The notes: a model not told the origin generated them from the sequence alone. A stretch of 64,000 nucleotides of DNA from Magnaporthiopsis rhizophila (GCA_003049465.1 PYSS01000128.1:47999-111998), one strand, 5' to 3'; shown: positions 23,662 to 35,762, counted from the stretch's first letter. Program-made: numbers and translations.

Positions 23662-25161
23662 ATGGCGGATCGTCATGTCACCACGGCGCCGCGGCGCCTC
23701 GCCAGTCTGACCCTCGTTACCAAGCACTTCGGCCCTGATGCCGAATTGTCCCGGGCCACCACCCCAGTGCCCAACTACTCCCATCCAAGGCCCGACTCGC
23801 GCCTCGGCTACGTGCACACGCGGCCGGAGCGCCTCTTTGGGAGGTCCTCGGTCGGCTCCGACTCGTGCCCTCCTGGCATGGTGTCAGACGAAGATGAGGA
23901 CTACGCATCGGGCGACGACGATGACCACCAGTACCATCTGTCCCAGTCGCGTCTCTTCGACAGCTTCTGGCAGGAGGGCCCGTTCGAGCCCACGAGGTAC
24001 CCAGCGCTCCTGGAGTCCCCCGTTTCGCACCACCGGTTCGACAAGTCTCCGGCGGCAGAGCCGAGGCTTTACGACCATGACGTCCTCGACGCGCCGCGCT
24101 CATCCAGGCTGGCAGAGGACTCTTGGCCCCTGCGGCCAAGCACCGCCTTCAGCACCACCAGGCCAGCCGCGAAATACTCACTGTTCCCGCAGATGCAAAA
24201 GGCCCCTCGCCAACCTCTGCCGCCAGTGCGCGCTTTGTCGCCTTCCCCGTTCCTCCCACCCATCGCTCCAACACAGGAACTCCGTCTGTCTCTGTTCGGT
24301 CCGAGCGAGGGCACTGGAACCTCTGAGAGCTCACAGGCAGCGACTCCGCCACCCTCTCGCGGCATGCCGATTTCAGCGCCGTGTCCGCCTTCTCCGCTGC
24401 TTTCGCCTATCGAGAACCTCCCTGTGCCCACCAGGCCGGCACCATCGCCTCCGATTACCAGACGATTCATCCCCTGGGAGAGCTCCAGCAGTGAGCACGG
24501 CCCTCTGACGACCCGCTCGGCCCCCGCGTCGCCGTTCTGGCCGGAACACTCGCGTCATCACAGCATCCCGTACCGGCCGTTTCAGCCGACCCGTCCTGCA
24601 AGCGCTGGGCTGCCTCAAACCTCGCAACAGTATTACTCTTTCCCGCTTCCCCCGGTGCGTGGCCGTTCGGCCACTTGCATGGACTCACTCCGAGTTCCTG
24701 CCTACCTATCGACGGTGCCCATGTCTGCCCCTACCTCAGCGGCTCCCTCGCCACTCTGCAGTTCGTTCAGCCCGCCAACGACCTCAGGCGCAGTGGCTGG
24801 GCGTTTACCCGGCGAGGACCTGCGGTCTTACTTCGACGTCGACTCGGATGACGAAAGTAGCGACAAGAGCAACAAGGGCTCATCGTCCAAGTTTACTCTG
24901 AAGCGCATCGTGCGGAACTTGCAGCACAAGCGCAGCTCGTCCGACTTCCGTCGCAAAGCCAAGGGTAGCGAGGACTGCAAAGAGCATGGCAAGCGCACAC
25001 GCGCTGCCACCTCTGCCGGCGACTCTTCTTCACCTCTTCGCACAGTTTCCGGCCCGGAGCCTCCCGCTCTTGCCGATTCGGACCTCCCACTACCTCCTGT
25101 CGGCGAGAAGGGGGTGAAAAAACAGGGTAGCTTTGCCTTCCTGCTTGGCCGCCTGGGCTAG
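23662..25161 (+). CDS. Uncharacterised Pro/Ser-rich protein with a basic C-terminal motif
   Basis: A single uninterrupted frame of 499 codons starting at an ATG in good context (GACCATGG). The product is intrinsically disordered in appearance: a Thr/Arg-rich start (MADRHVTTAPRRLASLTLVT), an acidic stretch (SDEDEDYASGDDDDHQ, about residues 75-92), then long Pro/Ser-rich sequence. Near residues 410-434 there is a basic amphipathic segment, KFTLKRIVRNLQHKR, followed by SSSDFRRKAKG, which looks like the conserved core. No membrane segment or signal peptide is seen. I do not recognise the family. The basic motif could bind nucleic acid or acidic lipid, but that is speculation. A 19-nt T run follows the stop. 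Confidence 0.72.
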   Translation: MADRHVTTAPRRLASLTLVTKHFGPDAELSRATTPVPNYSHPRPDSRLGYVHTRPERLFGRSSVGSDSCPPGMVSDEDEDYASGDDDDHQYHLSQSRLFDSFWQEGPFEPTRYPALLESPVSHHRFDKSPAAEPRLYDHDVLDAPRSSRLAEDSWPLRPSTAFSTTRPAAKYSLFPQMQKAPRQPLPPVRALSPSPFLPPIAPTQELRLSLFGPSEGTGTSESSQAATPPPSRGMPISAPCPPSPLLSPIENLPVPTRPAPSPPITRRFIPWESSSSEHGPLTTRSAPASPFWPEHSRHHSIPYRPFQPTRPASAGLPQTSQQYYSFPLPPVRGRSATCMDSLRVPAYLSTVPMSAPTSAAPSPLCSSFSPPTTSGAVAGRLPGEDLRSYFDVDSDDESSDKSNKGSSSKFTLKRIVRNLQHKRSSSDFRRKAKGSEDCKEHGKRTRAATSAGDSSSPLRTVSGPEPPALADSDLPLPPVGEKGVKKQGSFAFLLGRLG

Positions 25162-26645
25162 CCCTACGGCGCATTCCTCTATCTCTTTTTTTTTTTTTTT
25201 TTTTGCATGCCTACCACGAAACGCTACCTACATGTTCACACGAACTTTGATGTTTAATATGTTTACGCTTGGGCGGATCGAGTTCACCCGCCTCTTTCCT
25301 TTGTTTACCCCCTCCTGTTTGCTTCATGTTGCTTACGACATGATGCCGTCCAGATATGGACATGACACGAAGAGCTGGTACTGTTTTGACTGTATGAGCA
25401 TTCCGATACGACGACTGCTATGCGTATTCCGTTGTATACACCCTTATTGTTGTATTAAGATATTGATGGTTTTTTCTTTTTCTTTCCCTTTTCTCTCTCT
25501 CTTTTCTTTCCTTTCCATGTCTTTTTATTGTACACCAAATCCGACACCAAAAAAAAGAAGATGAGCGAGCGAGGTCTCGGGGTGGAAACACAGCAATGTG
25601 TTTGTGAGAGCAGTCACTTTGGGTGACGCCCGTTACGATACGGCATAATACGTTGGAATGATTCAGGAGCGAAACGGCTGGCTGATGGCGATGAACGATC
25701 TCACGAAGACTCTGTTGGAACTTTGTCGTTTTCCTATCACCTTATCATTATTACTACTATCATTACTCACCCATCTCCGCTCGTTCCTTTTGTGATTCAT
25801 CTTGACCGCCAATAAATTTATCTCTTTATATCTGACCACCTATTGACCTGAGGAATCGATGAGATGCAGTAAAATTCACGGTGAGTGGGCACAAGGCATT
25901 CAGGGCGGTTTAAGAATAGGCCCAGCTAAGAGTAGGCCATGTGAACATGCTCCGAGCCCAAGAGACGACGGAAGTTATCCGCTGCTTGGCACACGTCTGC
26001 CCCAGTGCCGACGCCGTTATTGGGATTGTTTTCTTTTTTATAGAACGCGTCGACTAGCGCGCGCCCAGCGAGCCAAATATAGCATGGGTCGTTTTGTTAG
26101 CGCACGGCCGCCGCGGACGGTAGTGGGCTTCCCTAAACGCGTCCCTAAATCGCCGGATCGAACCCTGCTGTTCGGATCGTCGAGCGAGATCGGATAGCGG
26201 CGCTCACTGACGAAGCCTGGACATCGGATTTCACCTCGTCACCAGATGAAGTGAAAAGAAGCAGATGATCGGTCGGTCGTCCGAACGGACTGGTGTAAAT
26301 TTCGTCCCGTTAATTTTGTTGGGCATACATCCATCAAAGCGTCCGAAGGAAAACAAGATTCCCGCTACCGTTGCCGCGTACATCAGCAAGAAAAAAGTCT
26401 GAGTGACGTCTGCGGGAAAAAGCAAGAAAAAAAAAAAAACAAAAAAAAAAAACGCCATAATGATACAAGCCCAACTCCATAAAACATACCAGGGGAAGAA
26501 GAAAAACGAAATGGACAAGAGTCCTACAAGTCTAAAAACACAAGAGCATAATGTCGTGTACGCGAGCGTGTCTGCATTATGCATAAGAAGCGTGAATACT
26601 CATCGGCTCGTCAATGAAGCGTCAAGATGAAAGTGGAAAGGAAGG

Positions 26646-26703
<58 letters not shown>

Positions 26704-26832
26704 AACCAAAAACAAAGCCCACCATAACACCTACGCAATGCCGTGATATGTAAAACTAAAACACCGAAAAGAGTTGAAAAAAAAAAAACCGAGCACGGAG
26801 GGTGCTACTAGGCCCTCACTTGAGGCTCCAGA
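25162..26832. other. Convergent intergenic region with long poly(A)
   Basis: 1.67 kb between two stop codons. It contains a T19 run (25186-25204), pyrimidine-rich DNA (25465-25520), an interrupted A tract (26426-26450) and a pure A56 run (26646-26701). I see no supported gene. Confidence 0.6.
26646..26701 (+). repeat. Poly(A) tract, 56 nt
   Basis: Uninterrupted run of A from 26646 to 26701, about 130 bp beyond the stop codon of the minus-strand DUF3433 gene, so it reads as poly(T) in that gene's sense. Confidence 0.95.
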
Positions 26833-29723
26833 TTAGACATTATAACTATCAATGTCTTCAACACCGTCAAAGCCGCCGCCCTCGGCCGTGGTGGCCGTGT
26901 TTCGCCTCTGCCTTCTGCTCATGCGGCGCTGGAGGTCTGTAAAACGCGTCAGGCGCCGGATCCCGAGCCTGGCGTCCTTGCCGGGGCCCAGGCCTAGGAC
27001 CCATCTGTCTGCGCTGTCCGGGTTGTCTGCGCCCAGCTTGCCCCTGAGCACCGTCTTGTGGCGCACGCCCTGGAAAGCCGCGTCTTCCACCACGTCGTCG
27101 TTGGCGGCAAAGCTGATGACCTCGGCGAGGCAGGTGACGCCGTGCGGCAGGCGGAATTCCCGGCGTCCGGGAAGCAGGGAGCAGAGCGCGGCCAGGTACA
27201 GGACTAGGAGTGCAAGAATGGTAGCGAATCCCGGTACCAGGGGGAGCATGCGCACTTCTGACGTCGACAGCGTCAGGGCCATGAAGACGCCGCCTCCGAG
27301 GACGGGGATGAGAACGAAGACGACCGAGAGGAACGAGATAGCGGCGACGCGCCAGTGCTTGTTGCGCACGGCGTGCCAGGTGGCCTGAAGCGGCAGACAC
27401 GCCGCATAATCGGCCAGGATGGACTGCTGGGGCGTCGCGCCACCCCTGAGCGCCTGGCGGGGGCGAGAGAGCTCGCCCCAGGGCTGCATGATGCGCAGCC
27501 ACATGTCGAGCGCTTGGAAGGGCAGGAAGAGCAGCATGCCAATGAAGGAGGGGATGAAGCTATAGAGGAAGTTGGCAGCCGAAAACGCCCCGCCCACGGG
27601 GCCGGCGGGCAAACCCGGGAGGAAGCCGTTGCGGATGTTGGTGGCGGGCAGGAAAGAGATGACCAGCAGGGCCACCAGCAGCAGGGCGGCGACAGCGACG
27701 AAGCCGATCATCTGCGGGGTGCGCAAGCACCAAGGCAGGTAGCGGTAGCGCACGTCAGGCGAGTGCGGCGAGGCTTCGATGTCGATCTCGCCCTCGAGCT
27801 TCTTCTCACCCGCCACGGTGCTCTGACGTTCCGAGATACGCTTGGCCAGGGCCTGATCCGGGTTCTGCTGCAGCCACAGGTCGTACTTCTTGAGCGCGCC
27901 CAGCGCATACCAGTAGTTGTCGCCGGGATCGACCGTGGTCCAGTAGGCCAATCGATCAATGAGGCGATGGCGGAGTGCCCACTTCAGTTCGTCACGAGAC
28001 CCGAGAACCTCAGTGCCACGGTAGTCCTGGAGGGTGCCGGGGCCGGCTTGCGCTACCAACGCGATGATGTCTGCCACAGACCGCGGGTCCCAGATGGCGC
28101 CCGTCAGCTCCTTGGCCCTCCAGAACTGCAACACCACGACGGTGGAGCCGATCACGGCCAGGTACATGACAACGAGCGTCCAGGCGACGCCTTGCACCAT
28201 TGCCCAACGCCAGGTACCGTCGACGAGGACGACGGCGAAGAGGGAGCTCTGGAGAGGCAACGAGAAGCTCATGAGCCACGTAACCAGGACCGGTAGCCAG
28301 ATGTGCCAGGTGCCCGTCAGGCCAGGCAATAGGAAGACTGAGGGCTGGTAGATGTCGTCGAATATTGCGCCATAGCGCTCTGCGGGCGAGGGAGACGCTA
28401 GGCGTACAAAAGGCATGATGCGCAACATGGCCACGACCACCGCTTGCGCCCAGAGCAGGACGACAGACCCGAGGAGCGCGGGCAGGATGCGGAAGACGAA
28501 GTATTGCCCGCCGTATATGGTGCCGGCGTAGGGTGCGAACTCGAACCCGTTGTTGCGGAGCGAGTAGGCGGCGCAGAAAATGAGGACTACGAGCATGAGC
28601 ACACATAGCACGATGAGCGCCGCCATGGGCCGCGGGCGCAGGATGCACGGCCTGAAAGTGGCTGGCGGGTTCGAGCGCTGGGTGTCACGATCAGTAGCGA
28701 AGCCCATGTCGAAGACCACGAAGTCCTCCCGGGGCGGAGACGACAGGCGCTGCTGGTTGGAGCTGTTCGGAGGCATGCGCGAGGGCGGCCCCTGGGGGAC
28801 CAGGGTTGACATGGACGAGACAGACGAGAGCGGCGGCTCGGCGCCCGGGGTAGGCCGCCGCCACTGGCGTTGGGTCGAACGCTGCGAGCGGTGGGTGTCG
28901 AGCGCGGCGGGCGGCTGCTGAACGGAGTCGGAGGGGGTGGACGCGAAGAGCGGGTTGGACTCGTTCGAGGTGTCAGTCTCCCCGTCACGCTCTTTGGTGA
29001 TGGCTTCGATGGCGTATTGAATGTACGGCCCGTCGTCAACGCCAGGGGTGACCCTGCAGGCCTCCCAGGCCAGCTTGTCCTTGAGCGTCATGCCGATGAG
29101 GGCGGCATCTCTGCCCTGAGCCGCGGCCTGAAGCCCGATCTCCTTGACGTCGTCTAGTGTGAGGTCAGGCCTGTCCCTCAGTCTTGCGAACATGGCGTTT
29201 GGGAGGATGACAGCAGGCGGGCTGGGATGCAGCCGGTCTGGGCCGTACAGGTCCGAGACCGAGTCCAAAGCCGAGTCCGAGTCTGAGGTAGGCGGTTCGG
29301 GCGCAAACGGTAATGAGGCGCAGGGCAGTCCCAGGGACGGCTGCGGGGAGTCGGAGCGCGGAAAATCGTCGTAGTCGCCGGAGTCGCGCTCAGACGGGCG
29401 GGCGGTGGCCTGCGAGGAGCTGTCCGAGTCTGAAGAGGGGGTCCAGATTTCACCGGAGTAGGACAGCGGGTGCGGGGGTCGGCTGGCGGCCAACGGCGGG
29501 CCTTGTCCTGCGCGAAGCAAACGGCAGCAAGCGTCAGCACGAGTGTTACGGCTTCACGGGGCCAAGGACAGGCACAGGAACAGAAGCAGAAACAGGAACA
29601 GGCGGTGGGACAGGACGGACAGGTGCAGAGGCGGGAGGCAGGTGGTCGTGATGCTTGGGAGGAAGAGTGAATGTTGTGCGAGAGCGTACTTGGCCTTTCC
29701 ATATGTTCAAAGTTTTGGATCAT
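26833..29723 (-). CDS. DUF3433 family polytopic membrane protein
   Basis: The main exon is 26833-29507. The unspliced frame has no ATG at its 5' end (only TTG), so I add a short first exon at 29690-29723 coding for MIQNFEHMERP, joined by donor GTACGC and acceptor GCGCAG; this keeps frame and gives 902 residues. The N-terminal ~290 residues are soluble, Ser/Pro/Asp-rich and disordered. About four membrane segments follow (for example AALIVLCVLMLVVLIF, then ILPALLGSVVLLWAQAVVVA), a cytosol-like stretch, and about four more (GFVAVAALLLVALLVISFL ... ATILALLVLYLAALC). This repeated half-and-half arrangement matches the fungal DUF3433 family, which has no established function. The C-terminus is basic. 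The family is sometimes mis-named as a purine-synthesis enzyme; nothing here supports that. Start exon confidence is moderate. Confidence 0.82.
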
Positions 29724-30733
29724 GTCTGCGTGCTGAGCTGTCGGGTCGGGGGTGGCCGCATATGCGGTCTCTCCACTGCTTGTTGGTTGCTGGCCAATAG
29801 GTTCTGCAGCAGTCCTGCAGTGCAGAGGGAAGCTGCATGATGCGGGCGCCGCTGGAGTGCATCGTGGGCTATCTATGGCTGCCGCTGGCCGCGAGGCTGG
29901 GAAAGAGGCCAGGGTTGTGGATGTGCGAGGTTGGGGAGGTGGGGTGGGCACCCAAGCTATCAATTGAGTGACACCACGATGGTGGGTCGATGACACTTCC
30001 AGCCTCAACTTTTCTAGTGCCCGTCTCTCCGGCTCCGCTGCACACGGGCTCGCAAAAAATCCACCTTTTTTCTGATTTGGTGTACTATTTAGCCTCTGTT
30101 TAAAAATGTCACTTTTCTCTCTATTTCAGTATATTTTTTTCTTTTCTTCTTCGCATCGTTGTTGATACATAACTTTGTTCGTTTTCCTCTGACTGAAGCT
30201 GATCACATGGAATTTCATGTGGCTGGGAGCACCCTCCAGGGCTTCGGGCACGAATTGTGGCTGGGAGCCCACCCCTGTATGTATGACCCACACCAGCTGA
30301 GATCTCCCGTCCCTGCTGGACAGCCATTTTGTTTCACAGTGGTGGTCTTCAGCACGTGCGCGTTGGTGCTCAAAGGGAAAACAAAAATAGCAAACAGAGC
30401 GAAGTGCTGTTGTCCAAACCATACTTAAAAGGATGGCGGTAGGTTAGCAAAAGAGGTCCACCACCGGACATGGCAATCTTACTCGGAACGGCAAGGAACA
30501 ACGCGAAGTGTCAAAATGTCAGTCAGTGTGACCCAAGACGCAGCCTTACCATTCTTGACATTTTGGGATGGCAGCCCAGCGCTTTCGACGATAAGGCCTA
30601 TGTCGGGCTGGGCCCTTGCTCTTGGGCTTCAACGATGGTCGGTAATTGCGTGTTGGGGGAAGAAAGAAAAAACTGCTGCATAGAGCATAAGTAAGGTAAA
30701 GTGATCAAGGCCTTCAAACGGGTAGATGAACAG

Positions 30734-30784
<51 letters not shown>

Positions 30785-30785
30785 N
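30734..30785 (+). repeat. Poly(A) tract, 51 nt, ending at an N
   Basis: A run from 30734 to 30784 with an undetermined base at 30785, so the true length may differ from the assembled one. Confidence 0.95.
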
Positions 30786-30982
30786 AGAAAGCAGAAAATA
30801 AAAATGGTATTGGTTTTATATTACAGTCTTTGCAAGGGAGGGTGGTGGCACTGGCACCTGTTCGCATGTGAGATGTGACTGTTAAAAAACTGGCAGCCGA
30901 TCATCAGCGCTGTGTTTATGGGATTTCTCTCGCGAGCAAGAGTACAAATTCGACAGCATTGCTGTTATTGTAGGCTGTCTGC

Positions 30983-31006
30983 AAAAAAAAAAAAAAAAAA
31001 AAAAAA
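30983..31006 (+). repeat. Poly(A) tract, 24 nt
   Basis: Pure A run just before a pyrimidine-rich stretch. Confidence 0.95.
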
Positions 31007-31686
31007 TCTTCTTTTCTTTCTTTTTCCGTTTTTACTACATGTCGACCGGATTTGTTTCCCTTGATAAACAAGTCCGGACCTCGGAAAGGATCCGCTCAGC
31101 CATGCGTGTACATGCTCTCTGCGCTTCACCACTGATCTAGCTGCTAGTATCTAGCGGCGGGCAGTGACTGCTAAGAAAAGGAAGGGCCTCGGCCGCTAGC
31201 GTATGCCGATCCACCTCTAATCGTCTCTTCCTTTTGTTTCCTGTAATAGGATCATTTCTTCTTCTTTTCTCTGCTCGTCCTCCATGTTTCCCCATGATGC
31301 CTCAAATCTGCTCGCCCGATTACCCCTCCCTACCCTCTCTTCATGATACCTTCCCAACCGAGGGCTAGGTAGTCCCCTGTGCCAGCGCTTTACAGGAGCT
31401 TACAAAAGTTGAGTTATATCTACAAGGCTCCACGTATCACCGGGTTCGTAGACCGTCGGACTTTTGTGGCATAGGCATCCTGGTCTACATGTGGCAACCA
31501 CCCTCCCCACGCCCGTCCAGAGGATCCCCTTTAGCCTCACGGCCAGAGACGTAAAATCCCAGACGCGCGGAGAACCTGCATTGGGCCTCCTCTGTTGACG
31601 GGGTCAGGGAGTCCCTTGACTTCGGGGCAATTTTCAATGGCCCTGATAAAATAATTTATGATACAGTACACTGTGGCACGCGCCCG

Positions 31687-34602
31687 CTAAGACAGCCGCT
31701 CGAACCGCTGCCGCGCCTTGTCCCTGGTCTGCTGCACGAAGTTGGAGTAGTAGTCTCCTGTGGTCTTGCGCGACGCCTCGGCCGCCGCGTCGCCCACCTT
31801 GCCGCCCTCCGCCCCGAGTCCAACACCCGGCATGTACAGCTCTGTCTGGATTGCCTCCGCCGGCCCCTTCCCGTCCGCCCCCAGCCCCTGTCCCGCCGTC
31901 CACCCCATCTTGCTGAGCAGGGCCGCGCCTTTGGACGGCACAGCTGGCGCCGCCCCGGCACCTCCCTTCTTCACACCACCAGTCGTTTCCTTCCGCAGGC
32001 CCTCGCCGTCCCCGTTTCGTTTGGTGCTGGGTTTGACCGGCTGGTTGAACGCCAGCCTCCGCTCCTTGGCCCTGTCCCTGTATTGCTGCGACGACTCGCC
32101 GCCGCCCGGGACCGGCCTCATCTTGATAGGCACTTTTCCGAGCTTGAGGAGTTGCGCAACCGCCCATTCCACCTTGTTGCTGTCCGTCATGTTCAGTCGG
32201 TGCATTTCGCTCTCACGTTCGTGCAGCCTGAGCGCCGCCCCGCTCTTGAACCTCCGCTGGCAGACCAGGCAATGTAGCGCATCCGCGTCCGCGTACGACA
32301 CGTAGTCCGGCGCCTTGTCTGAACGATCTCTCGGCTTTCTCCTGACGATCAGCTGAGGCTTAAGACCGAGCCCCGCCAGCCTGGCTATCGCCTGCTCCTT
32401 TCTGCTCTCATCCTGCAGCGCCTCTGCGTGCTCCGCAAAGAGCACCTCGTGGTCTCGAAGATCTTGTGCATTGTCAAATTTGACCATGCACAGGTAACAG
32501 CATGTCAGATCGTCAGCCACGCCATACGATGTGTATGTGTCCTTCTGGTGCGCCGCCCGTGGGCCAAAGGCCCGCCGCCCTCTTGACGGATCAGCTGTGC
32601 CGTCTGCGTTTTCCGTCGTTTCATCCCTCTCTTCCTCGCTTGCTGGTGTCTTCTCGCCGTGTATCTCAGCGCTCTTTTTGACCCACATCTTCATCTGGCT
32701 TCCCATGGCTATGGTCTTGTCCTTGGGTTTCTTTGTCTTCTTGCTGTTTACGTCCAGCAAGCCCTGCTCCCTGCTGCCACCCTCCTTCCCAGGACTTTGC
32801 GCCTTCTCGACATCCTCGGCGGCCGGCGATTCAGACTGCTGCTCAACGTTCACGTCGTGTATGCTTGGATACGCGCGACCGTCCCAGTACTGAAGAAGCA
32901 CATCGCGGTTGTAGACAGGGACGAACGACTCTCGGTTCTGAGGCGCCGTTCGATTCTGATCAGCTTCTCTTTGGGGCTCTCGTGCTGGCACAAAGACCCC
33001 CGTGTGGATGAAGCCAACGGTGACGGGCTTGGACGCAATGGTGAACCTGGATGTTGCTCGAAACTTGGCAAGCGCTGCTTGTGCGTCTTCGAGAGTCTGA
33101 AACTCTGCGAATCCGTACCGCCACGAGTCGTTGGTCCGTCTGTCGCGCATGAGAAAGACGCGGCGCAGCGACCCTGGCCTTGCGCCGAGATTTGTCGTGT
33201 TGCCTACCGGGGCAGTCGACTTGAGTTTCTTGGCCGGCGGAGCTTCCTCCTTGATCGGCTGCCGGCTTTCGTCCAAATAGAGCTTAGCTATCCCTCTGGC
33301 TAGGACTTCTTCCGTTACCGAGGCCTCCAGCCCCCGGACCACGAGGTATTGCGAGGGCATATCAGGTGAAGCCTCGTCAGTTTCGCCCGTTAGAATAGGG
33401 ACTTCGCTGACGCCGTCACCATCTGTGAGAGAGAACCTTAGCATGGTAGCTGGTCTGGGGACAGGACTGGGAAGCGTACCATTCTTCAAGCCGCACTTGT
33501 AGCAGGTCAACCGACGGGAGTAATTGGCGGCGGCGCACTGACGGCCGTGTGGTTAGAACATGCGCAGTTCGGCGGCGAAGATGGGGGGTCACAAACACTG
33601 GGACATGTCCAGGAGCTCTCGGAACGGTTGTCTCCCCGGCCGCCGTCCTCCCTGGCTCTACTGTAGTTGAGGTTCACCCGCACAGTCTCCATTTTCAAGC
33701 TGCCTATGGTGGGTAGGTCCAGATCCATGCTGAAATGGCATCTCTCAGCAAAGTCCTCGGCCTCGGCGACCGTGTTGAATTCGACGAAGCATATCCGGCG
33801 ATCTATATCAAAGCGTTAGCGAGGCTGGTCCATTCGCCGAGTCCCGGCTTGTGGCTCGGCACAGGCTGAGGATCCGAGGCTGTCACTAACTCAGCTTGTT
33901 GGTACGCAGGCGCACAGATCGTATATGCTCCGACGAGAAATTCGACAATCTTGTAAACGCGTCGAACCCGTCGAGGATCTGCCAGTAAACAAGCACACGT
34001 CAGCTCAGGCACTGATGTAATAGCAAACCGGCGCGGCGCAAAGCCCTTGGGTCACAGGAACTCACATCGTCCTCCCTGACCTCCATCGGCAAGCCCTCCA
34101 TGATCAACGTGTGGTATGGCCCCTGTCGCGGGGGCGGCGATATAGAGCGACCGTAGCGATCGGGGCTGTAGGGCGAGTGGGACCTCGGGCGGCGTCGACC
34201 ACGGTCATCGTGGGAGTCGTCGTAGTCGTCATCGTCGTACCTCAGCGAGTCGGGGTGCTCGCCCCCGCGCCAGCCGCCGCCCCTCGAGGGCCCGTCGTCC
34301 TGGTAGTAGCGATCGGCGCGCCCTCGATGGCGGGAAGGCTCGCGGTAGTGGTCCTCAGGCGGCCATCCCCTCGCCGCAGGGCTCCTGCCAGGACTTCTCG
34401 AACGGTCTTTTTGAGATGAATTTATGACGACACGGTACGTGTTAGCGGCCGTACCTTGATTTGTTGCTCCGTGTGCAGCGTGGTGTTTCCCAGGATGCTA
34501 TCCGTGGCTTTTACCCTTCCGCGGCTGGTAGTATTCTCGGTCGTCGCGCCGGGGCGAACGGTGCCGGCCCTCGCGGCTTCTCGAGCGGTAGTCGTCGAAC
34601 AT
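31687..34602 (-). CDS. RBM5/RBM10-type RNA-binding protein (RRM, RanBP2 finger, RRM, C2H2, G-patch)
   Basis: Five exons: 34515-34602, 34066-34406, 33891-33978, 33597-33802 and 31687-33537, all closing in frame to 857 residues. Order: Arg/Ser-rich N-terminus (MFDDYRSRSREGRHRSPRR); RRM1 from about residue 122 (TLIMEGLP ... RICFVEFNTV); RanBP2-type zinc finger WTCPSCAAANYSRRLTCYKC (Cys239, 242, 253, 256), restored only by the last splice; RRM2 about 303-415 (YLVVRGLE ... WRYGFAEF); two C2H2-like fingers (CYLCMVKF, CLVCQRRF); G-patch about 778-822 (GAALLSKMGWTAGQGLG). This is the order of RBM5/RBM6/RBM10, splice-site-choice factors in animals; fission yeast Rbm10 is a relative. Likely nuclear, acting in early spliceosome assembly. 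The G-patch may activate a DEAH helicase (family knowledge). It shares a 574-bp divergent promoter with the molybdopterin synthase gene. Confidence 0.9.
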
Positions 34603-35176
34603 GGCAGGTGTGGCGCCGAGCCCGCGACAGCGACCATGCCGCTGTTCCTTTGTGATCGAAGTTGTCCGAAGAAGCGTCAAGGTGTTGGCGCGAGAATCGA
34701 CGTCCTGAAAGGGATGCCCCCTGCAGCCCTGCGATTGCTCGCTCCGCGTCGGTTGATTTGATGCAGGGAATGCGGGCACCTGCGCTGAGTCATCTTCTTG
34801 TGACGTCTCCACAGGACGGGGGCTGCTGCTTGAGGGCTGCGGTCTAAGTTGAGATCACAGGCCAAGGGCAGGCGAGCGGGCCATACCTTCCCTCAATTCC
34901 TAATAAATCAGTCTATGTCTCGGGCGCTTTGAAATAAATGCCTCTGCATCAGGGCTTACGCTCAAGGGGTGTCGCAGGCAACAGAAGGCCGTTGCATTTG
35001 CTGCCTCCACTTCTGCGTTGCCATCCGCCGTCTCTCGCCTGAACATCGTTACAGATCACTTCCATTCCGCCGTGCCGGTCAACAGACATTGCCAGCACAG
35101 AGTTCGATTTCGACTATAACTACCCGTCTACCTATTATATATCAGAGGCCCATCGAAAATAATTACCAGAAACATC
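34603..35176. promoter_or_regulatory. Shared divergent promoter, RBM5-like gene / molybdopterin synthase
   Basis: 574 bp between two divergent start codons. The RBM5-like frame continues upstream of its ATG only with non-ATG codons. No repeat or RNA gene is visible. Confidence 0.5.
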
Positions 35177-35762
35177 ATGGCTGATCAGTCCCACATCCCA
35201 GCCGGCGCGCACGAGGCGCAGGAAGACAAATGTTACGTCGCCCTGACGAACGACCGCCTGGACGTCCAGGCCGTGATGGACAGGGTGCGAAGTCCAGAGG
35301 CTGGAGCCATTGTTATTTTTGTCGGTAAGAAACCACGGCTGTTGCGAAGTCAATGAACAACAGCATCACAAGCACAGAGCCTCGCTGACCCGCAACCCGA
35401 AACAAACAGGGACCACTAGGGATAATTTCGGCGGGAAGGCCGTTAAGGAACTGCAGTACTCGGCTTACAACCCAGTCGCCCTGCGCTCCATGATGTCCAT
35501 CGCCAAGGACGCGGTGGAGAAGCACGGCCTCAAGGGGATCGCCATGGTGCACCGGCTCGGCGTGGTCCCCGTGGGCGAGGACAGCATCGTGGTGACCGTG
35601 TCGGCCCCGCACCGCCAGGCCGCCTGGCGGGCCGGCGAGGAGGCGCTGGAGGCATGCAAGGCCCGCGTCGAGGTCTGGAAGCGCGAGGAGTTCGAGGACG
35701 GCGAGGGCGTCTGGAAGGCCAACAGGGACGGCGTCGCCGGCCAGCGCGCCGAGTGGCCCTAG
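35177..35762 (+). CDS. MOCS2B: Molybdopterin synthase, large (catalytic) subunit, MoaE/MOCS2B
   Basis: Two exons: 35177-35324 and 35410-35762, with donor GTAAGA and acceptor CAG, giving 166 residues. The splice restores IVIFVGTTRDNFGGKAVKEL, the conserved entry of the MoaE fold. Further signatures: YSAYNPVALRSM, MVHRLGVVPVGEDSIVVTV, SAPHRQAAWRAGEEALE and a WKREEF-type segment with the catalytic lysine region. Length is normal for the family. Role: with the small thiocarboxylated subunit it inserts two sulfurs into precursor Z (cyclic pyranopterin monophosphate) to make molybdopterin, needed for nitrate reductase and other molybdoenzymes; Aspergillus cnxH is the equivalent. Expected in the cytosol. 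The small subunit is not in this window. Confidence 0.94.

Larger units (their letters stand above)
29724..31686. other. Intergenic region between two minus-strand genes
   Basis: About 2 kb. It must include the DUF3433 promoter and the 3' UTR of the RBM5-like gene. It holds A51 at 30734-30784 followed by one undetermined base at 30785, and A24 at 30983-31006. I see no supported coding region or RNA gene. Confidence 0.6.

Noticed and set aside
26145..26180. B-box-like GGTTCGATCC on the minus strand
   Set aside because: The T-stem does not pair beyond the first base pair; no tRNA fold.
27355..28296. 313-codon + strand ORF
   Set aside because: Antisense to membrane segments of the DUF3433 gene; no independent motif.
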